From the NCBI GenBank assembly GCA_022702545.1, contig JAHRBC010000002.1, forward strand, positions 2,108,001-2,172,000: DNA of 64,000 nt, written 5' to 3'. This stretch comes from Phycomyces nitens. Its lineage: Eukaryota; Mucoromycota; Mucoromycetes; Mucorales; Phycomycetaceae. The position numbers and the translations under genes were made by a program. The notes beneath the pieces are model-generated. The model did no database searches. It had not been told where the DNA came from and saw only the letters and a list, made by a program, of their open reading frames with translations. How positions within the stretch are numbered: position 1 is the stretch's first letter; every line of letters begins with the position of its first letter. Positions 58,440 through 64,000 of this stretch are shown here, piece by piece.

Positions 58440-61400
58440 TCACCCGTTCGGGACGAAGAGAGGAAGGCGAGACAATGTGGGGAATGAGAATGTGTGGAGG
58501 GCACGTTCCACGTCAGCAGGTTGAGGTTGATTTCCAAGAAATCTCTGCCAAACCACTAACCAAACAAACCACTTTTGTGGACAGAGGTAAAGAAAGTGCA
58601 CAGCGGTGTCAATTGAGAGTTGGCATACACGGCATAGTGGAGAAGGAAAAACGACTGGGAGGATCTGATTTAGGCGTTGGCTAGATGAGAGCTTATCATA
58701 CAGAAAACGAAACCAGATATTCCGGGTAGAATGATGGATGTTCATGCGCCAGAAGAACTTCCATTTGGCCGGAGAGAGAGAAGGACTGAAGAGTAGGGGA
58801 TTTGGGACTGAGGTGGCAATTACTCGAAAAAGTTTTGGCGTAATGCTGTCAACTGAACAATGTGGTGCCGCCACTCCATCTAGAATTGGGGAGAGATCGA
58901 ATACACCCAGTCCTGTTGTCGAAAGAGAGGAGGTGGCAGGAAGGCAGTTGAGAACTAGTGACCCAGTCAAGAGAAGTAGGCCTTGGCGGTGTGATTTCCG
59001 AAAGCGAGAAGCATGGTTCCGGAAACACACAACTTCTGAAGGAAGACGATGACGGAGGCAGCCAATGCCATAATCATAGATGAATGCATCTGAGATCAAG
59101 ACATGTCGATGTCCTTTAGATGGATGAAATCCTTGACTGGTGGGTTCCCAGGCAGAGGAGAGAGGAAGTCTAAGGCATGTGGCTGCAGAGAGTGGACGAG
59201 TTGGAGGAGTACGTGGAAGGATATCAAACGCTTTCGTGAGCAGGCCTAGTGGATGTAGACCTGTATTGAAAGATTGGTGTCGGAGAGAAGGGTAAAGTAG
59301 AGGTAATAGTGGATCTATAGTATTACTAAGGTTACAGATAACGTAACTAACGTACGGCGAGACAAAGGAAGGAGGATCACCACCTACAAGTGGACGAATC
59401 CATCGTAGTTGCAGAGCAAGTTGATGTAGTTGTGGGTCCAATATTCCAAGACCCCCAGCTGGTTTGGGAGCTACCAGATAGTCATACTTGATTGGGGGAA
59501 ACATGCGGTGCATGAGAAACTGGTATCCACAAGAACGTACTTGTCGGAGGAAATCCAAGGGAAGAGGAGTAACTCGTAGAACGTGCCAAAGGGTAGACAG
59601 AATCAACGTGTTGAGCATAGTGGCTCGACCGAGAACCGAGAGTGACCGCTGAGAGTGGATATGGCAAGCAGCTTTAATCTTGGCCAACAAGTTGGCTTGA
59701 AAGAGGCGGCGTTGGTTCAAGGATAGGGCCAAAGGGAAGCAAAGGTAGATGACTGGCACGCTGGAGGAACGATCTCGCCAATCTACGATTTGGTGGTGTG
59801 CTAGAGGATCGAACCAGTCGGGCAGTGGTGCACCTGATAGCGAGAAGGCTGTGGTCTTTGAGAAGTTTATCTTGGCATTGGATGCTGTGCTATACGTATT
59901 AAGCCAGTGGTAGAGATGGTCAAGATCATTTGCATTATCAACAAATACTAAAGCATCATCTGCATATACTAGAAGCTTGATGGAAGGGGAGCCGCCAAAA
60001 GAGTACCCTTGAAATGAAATATCCTGCAACAAAGATCGAAGAAGAGGCTCGAATGCTAGATTGAAAAGTACTAGGGATAGAGGGTCACCTTGGCATAAGC
60101 CCTGTTGCTGCGGAACAGGGTCTGACAGGAACCCATTGATATTCACATTAATGGCAGTGCTGAAGAAGAGGCCCAAAAGTGAAGTAACAAGAGTGTCCGG
60201 AAAGCCAAAATGATGGAGAACAGACCCTAGGTATGCGGAGTGTACCCGGTCGTAGGCTTTTTCCTGGTCAAGTAGTAGCCCAATGGCTTGAGAGTTGGTG
60301 CGAGTGGCGTCGTCCATGATCAACCTTGCCAGTAAGCCATTGTCAACAATAAACCGGTCATGAAGGAAACCTGTTTGGAAGGTGTTGATGAGAGGCTGAG
60401 AGGCGTAAACCATCCGCGTATTGATTAAGCGAGTGAACACTTTAGCATCCGTATTAATCAATGAAATGGGTCGCCAGTTGGCAAGCGAAGACAAGTCACC
60501 CTTCTTTGGAAGGAGTGTCATACAAGTGGTCTTCCAACTAGGAGGAAAAACCGCACACGAGAGAGCATCGTTGTATACCTGTACAACTGTATTTGCCATG
60601 TCTGGGTGGGCAAGCACCAGCCGAAGGATCTCGTACGGGAGGCCATCCAAACCAGGGCTACTCTTGTGAGGAGAGCGGGAGACACCATCCAAAATTTCAT
60701 CCAATGTAATGTCAGAAACTAGGGACGTAGCTGTGTCGCTGTCAAGGTGACAGTCCTCTGGAATTGAGGCAAGGAGAGTTTCTGTAGCTTGGGCATCAAC
60801 AGAATCAGCACTATAGAGGTGACTATAGAAAGCCGAGGCCGCCGATGTCATCGTTGAGGAAGTCAGGTATAGTTCACCAGAATCGGGATGCTGAAGAGCA
60901 GGCATTGACCGTTTGGCTTGCCGTGCTTTGATGGTTCGCTTAAGGTACCCTGCTGAACGCTCGCTTTGTTCTCGCCATATTCGCCCTGCACGCAGGGCTG
61001 CAACCTGTGCAACTTCTTCTTGGAGTTTGGCGATCTGAGCCTCGACCTCCGGGAGAAGGGAAGAAAGGATTGTTGTCAAGCGGAATTCACGAAGTAGCTT
61101 ATTGGGTTGACTTTGGAGTCTGCGAAGTTGTCGATCACACTGGGCAGCAACCTTCTTGCCAAATTTTCGAGCTACATTCTGGACTTCTAGTTTAGCTCGT
61201 TCCCAGCGTTCTTGAGGAGAGGACATGGTGGCTAGGGTGTGACCCAAGGCAGCCAGAGATTCGTTCAACAGCTCGCAAAAGGCAGGATTGCGTGCTAGGA
61301 AAGGGTTAGCTCGCCAGATACCACGGCATTTTGGAGGTGAGGAAAGAGAGATATGAGTTGAAAGCAATGAATAGTCAGTCCATTCGCCGTTGATAAAATC

Positions 61401-62057
61401 TACTTGGGCAGAATGTGTCGAGCGAGCAATGTCATTGGAGGCAAAAATATAGTCTATGGTGGAAGTTGTAGTTCCCCTACGGAAAGTTGGGCACGAACGC
61501 GCGTTGGGAGAAGCATGGCAATCTGTAAAGTTTGTAGACAGTAGAGAGAGTCAGGAGGTAGGGACTCGTGGTTGTGGTTCATTGGGGTTAGTCGAGTAGT
61601 TGTAGTCCCCAGCTATCACAAGTCGAGGTGAAGGAGCAAGATTCTGGAAGGAGGGAAGTGATGTAAGTCTGTTGAAAAAAGTATATCGAGGGGAAGGTTG
61701 AGCAGGAGCGTAGAGGACCAAGACTTCAAAGGGTTCAAACTTGTTGTCAGCATGATTGACAAAAGCCGAAAGAACTCGTCGGTCGAGGGAGGAGTAGTTA
61801 GGAGAGAGGATAATGTCGGGAGAGAGAGAAACCAATCCGCAGTGGGCAGACCAGAGGCTATGAGAAGCTTGGAATTCCATGTGGAGGGTGTTTTGTAAGT
61901 CGGGAGAGGCGTGCGTTTCTTGAAGAGCAAGTAGTTGAAGGGATTGCATCCTTAGAAATCTAAGAAAAAGTCGTCGTTTGTTCATGTCATTTACTTTGGC
62001 TAGACCCCTACAATTGAGGGATCCAAATTGAATATCGTAGTGGTGTACTCTATTCAT
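58440..62057 (-). pseudogene. LINE ORF2: APE endonuclease + reverse transcriptase, one stop
   Basis: One frame of 1,206 codons broken by a single TGA at 61553-61551. N-terminal AP-endonuclease blocks are FGSLNCRGL, LALQETHA, LVIAGDYNYS and, past the stop, STIDYIFAS. The last catalytic motif, normally ending Asp-His, reads WTDYSLL, so the His appears changed to Tyr. RT blocks are SSPGLDGLPYEILR, NWRPISLINTDAKVFTRLI, GLLLDQEKAYDRV, GLCQGDPLSLVLF and LLVYADDALVFVD. A Cys/His segment CRVCQLSIDTAVHFLYLCP lies near the C-terminus. ATG at 62057 overlaps the ORF1 stop (ATGA), suggesting translation by re-initiation. Confidence 0.92.
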
Positions 62058-63598
62058 AAGTATCTATTAGGGGTTTTGACCGTGCGACCAGACTTGGTGG
62101 TGTAGGTCGACTTGAAGGAGGCATCAGTGAGGTTCATGTGGTGTTTGGTTCGTGTGGTGGACGTAGGTTTAGACATAGTTTGTGTTGGAATTAGAATCTC
62201 CGGAGTGACTCCGTGAGACTGTATCTCATCAGGTACAATTGTCTGGTAAATATCGGCATCATAAGCATTGCTGTGGGAAGGCATGTTACCATCAAAGTTG
62301 TTGTCAAGCTCCCCCTCCTCTTCAGAGGAAGATGATCCCATTTCTGTATCATCCACCTGTTCGTTGGCACATTCTTGTTCTTGTGTTACACTTTCATTTT
62401 CTGACAGGACATCCTGGCGGCGTGGTTCTTCAGAGTCTTTGGCACCAGCCTCACTTAGAGGCCCAATTAGCTCCGATGTAGCCCTTTTATTGGCTTTGTC
62501 AATCAGTTTGCCAACTTGATTGGCAAGAAAGGGGTCGGTGGCGAGGAGAGAGGAAAAATCGTCCAATCGAATCTGTCGTTTGGTTACAAGGGTTCCGGAG
62601 TTCAGGGTTGTTGAGGACTTCCCATTTACTGGGGTGCCTCTTGGCTTCTTGTGGGTCAAGTCAGTGTTGTTGCGTGGGCAGTCTTTAGCCACATGTCCCC
62701 GTTCATGGCAAGAGAAACATTCTGTCTTGAGGCGATCTGGACAGGCATGGATGAGATGATCATCAGCATGACAGTATCGGCAAAACTCAGGCATTTTTGC
62801 CCATGTCACCAAAAACTGGTGTTGGTCATCCCACAACAGCTTGTGGGTGAGGCCGATTTGATCCGTGCTGCCTTTAGGAAGCTCTAGCATTGCATGCCCT
62901 TCATGCGATCTCCATCCACACTGAAGCTTAATGCCAAACTCTACTATAGTGCCAAAAGGCTCGAAAGCTTTTCGTACGCCTTGTTCAACAAGAGCTGCTG
63001 AGACAACTGGAAGACGTGATAGCTGCATCTTTATGATGGTAGCATCAGGGGTCAAACCAGCAGATGGATAATGAGAAACAGCTCTGATTTTCAGACCTGT
63101 GACTAACAGACGCTGACATGCTTCGGCTGAAGTCAGCATAAACTCTACCAAGGTATTTTTCCCATCTTTGTGGGTGAGCATACCCTCCCCATCTTCTTCA
63201 GGGATTTGGCCTTTTGCCAGTTGGAGGAAAGGAACAAGAGGCATCTTCACCTCAGAAAGATCAAAGAAAACTGAGTGTTTATGGGACCCACGTCGCCATA
63301 CACGGCGTTGGGTCAAAGTAGGAGGAGAATTCTTGGGAGCAACAATTTGGATACCCTTTATAGCAGTATCTCGGTAGCTAGGACGGATAGTGGGAGTGGT
63401 CGAAGAATTGGTAACAAGATCATCTTGTTTTGCGTGCTGTGGAGGGATTATTGGATTTTTTGCCGTTCCTGGCGGTTCCAGGTGTAACGTTGGGATGTTT
63501 GGCTGATCTTTTAATACGGTGCGAGGTGAACTAGGGGTTCTTCGAGGTAGAAGAGAAGTCACACGCACGGATTTGAGAGGGGAGTGGGGATGAGGCAA
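62054..63598 (-). CDS. LINE ORF1: nucleic-acid-binding protein with two CCHC knuckles
   Basis: Open frame of ~514 codons. The first ATG in frame is at 63244, but coding character starts earlier, so the true start may have been lost or may be non-ATG. The central part looks like an RRM-type fold (AALVEQGVRKAFEPFGTIVE). Two zinc knuckles follow, CRYCHADDHLIHAC and CFSCHERGHVAKDC. The C-terminal third is acidic and Ser-rich. In LINEs this protein coats the element RNA and helps reverse transcription. No stops interrupt it. Confidence 0.88.
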   Translation of the reverse strand: MPHPHSPLKSVRVTSLLPRRTPSSPRTVLKDQPNIPTLHLEPPGTAKNPIIPPQHAKQDDLVTNSSTTPTIRPSYRDTAIKGIQIVAPKNSPPTLTQRRVWRRGSHKHSVFFDLSEVKMPLVPFLQLAKGQIPEEDGEGMLTHKDGKNTLVEFMLTSAEACQRLLVTGLKIRAVSHYPSAGLTPDATIIKMQLSRLPVVSAALVEQGVRKAFEPFGTIVEFGIKLQCGWRSHEGHAMLELPKGSTDQIGLTHKLLWDDQHQFLVTWAKMPEFCRYCHADDHLIHACPDRLKTECFSCHERGHVAKDCPRNNTDLTHKKPRGTPVNGKSSTTLNSGTLVTKRQIRLDDFSSLLATDPFLANQVGKLIDKANKRATSELIGPLSEAGAKDSEEPRRQDVLSENESVTQEQECANEQVDDTEMGSSSSEEEGELDNNFDGNMPSHSNAYDADIYQTIVPDEIQSHGVTPEILIPTQTMSKPTSTTRTKHHMNLTDASFKSTYTTKSGRTVKTPNRYL

Positions 63599-63898
63599 AA
63601 GGAGATAAGTGTTGGGAAAGATCAGAAGATTGTAAACAAAGAGGTTCTCTATACGACACAGACAATACTAGATGACCAGAGCGACCTATGTCCTCTGCGA
63701 CAACTACAAACTTATTGAGGGAAGAGAGTTGTTTTATTCATTTTGCTTGTGTGAGGTTAATAAGGTCAGGGTCTCAATAGTACTACTAATTACTGCCTGT
63801 ACCCAATTTACACTCCAAATCCAACCTCTCCACGCCAGACCGAGCTGTCTGTTGATCCGACCCGGACAACATCACACAGGGTATTAGCGGAGAAAGCC

Positions 63899-63914
63899 AT
63901 GTGCCGCTCTTTAT
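63899..63914. repeat. Right 16-bp target-site duplication of the LINE
   Basis: Identical to 58093-58108; marks the 5' end of the full-length element. Confidence 0.92.
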
Positions 63915-64000
63915 ATACTGTTACGGGAACAGATAACTTTATTGAAAATTGTAATAAAAACCACCTAAATCATAGTTAGGATAAATGTGAAAAGGTAATG
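63915..64000. other. Flank continuing from 58092
   Basis: Joins in sense with the DNA left of 58093 once the LINE is removed; nothing recognised. Confidence 0.5.

Larger units (their letters stand above)
58109..63898 (-). mobile_element. Nearly intact full-length LINE
   Basis: 5,790 bp between perfect 16-bp duplications. On the minus strand: ~300 bp of 5' leader, ORF1 with zinc knuckles, ORF2 with endonuclease and RT, ~330 bp of 3' region and an A-rich tail. The endonuclease is apurinic-type and no RNase H domain is seen, pointing to an L1/Tad-like group (inference). Confidence 0.92.

Noticed and set aside
59482..61195. Several 60-80 codon frames on both strands
   Set aside because: Shadows of the LINE ORF2.

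Overview
The window reads as nuclear DNA of an early-diverging filamentous fungus, most likely Mucoromycota (a Phycomyces-like genome is my best guess; this is inference). Reasons: AT-rich DNA, protein genes broken by many short introns (about 43-100 bases, GT-AG with some GC-AG), typically fungal multi-exon genes, and a heavy, layered load of LTR retrotransposons, LINEs and DNA transposons. There is no bacterial-style operon structure; each host gene stands alone.

Layout. 1-1904: 3' part cut off by the window edge of a Tnp2/KDZ-like transposase gene (minus). 3279-4100: a conserved small gene of unknown function (minus). 6013-8808: decayed LINE (plus). 9254-21413: a retroelement cluster built around one tRNA-Gly(GCC) gene (10266-10336, minus). 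One LTR family (E) lies on the 3' side of the tRNA. Four other families (A, B, C, D), all in the same orientation, are stacked head to tail on the 5' side; they include a complete but dead 7.0 kb Ty3/gypsy element (14259-21265). 21414-21799: a 174-bp tandem palindromic repeat. 21800-26922: gene-poor AT-rich DNA with one solo LTR.

26923-45384 is the gene-rich core. In order: a HAM1-like (TULIP/lipid-binding type) protein with large Asn/Asp/Arg/Tyr repeats (minus); a weak small ORF (minus); an OSH3-type oxysterol-binding protein with GOLD-PH-ORD domains (minus); an RRM+YTH m6A-reader-like protein (plus); a zinc alcohol dehydrogenase (minus); a single-pass membrane protein of unknown function (minus); a secreted N-formylglutamate-amidohydrolase-like protein (plus); and an STK32/YANK-type protein kinase (minus). 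I rebuilt exon structures for these by hand from splice sites and reading phase; all phases close.

47260-52370 is a Mutator-like DNA transposon with ~90-110 bp terminal inverted repeats. It encodes a MULE transposase joined to an OTU-type cysteine protease domain and is broken by one stop. 52878-54023 is a multi-exon gene for a protein resembling the serine-recombinase catalytic fold. 55380-58080 holds a LINE relic, an LTR, a 30-bp satellite array and a solo LTR inserted in that array. 58109-63898 is a nearly intact LINE (minus) flanked by a perfect 16-bp target-site duplication.

The host genes suggest ordinary housekeeping: lipid transfer at membrane contact sites (OSH3-like, HAM1-like), RNA fate (YTH), signalling (STK32-like) and metabolism (ADH, amidohydrolase). 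Nothing shows they act in one pathway.
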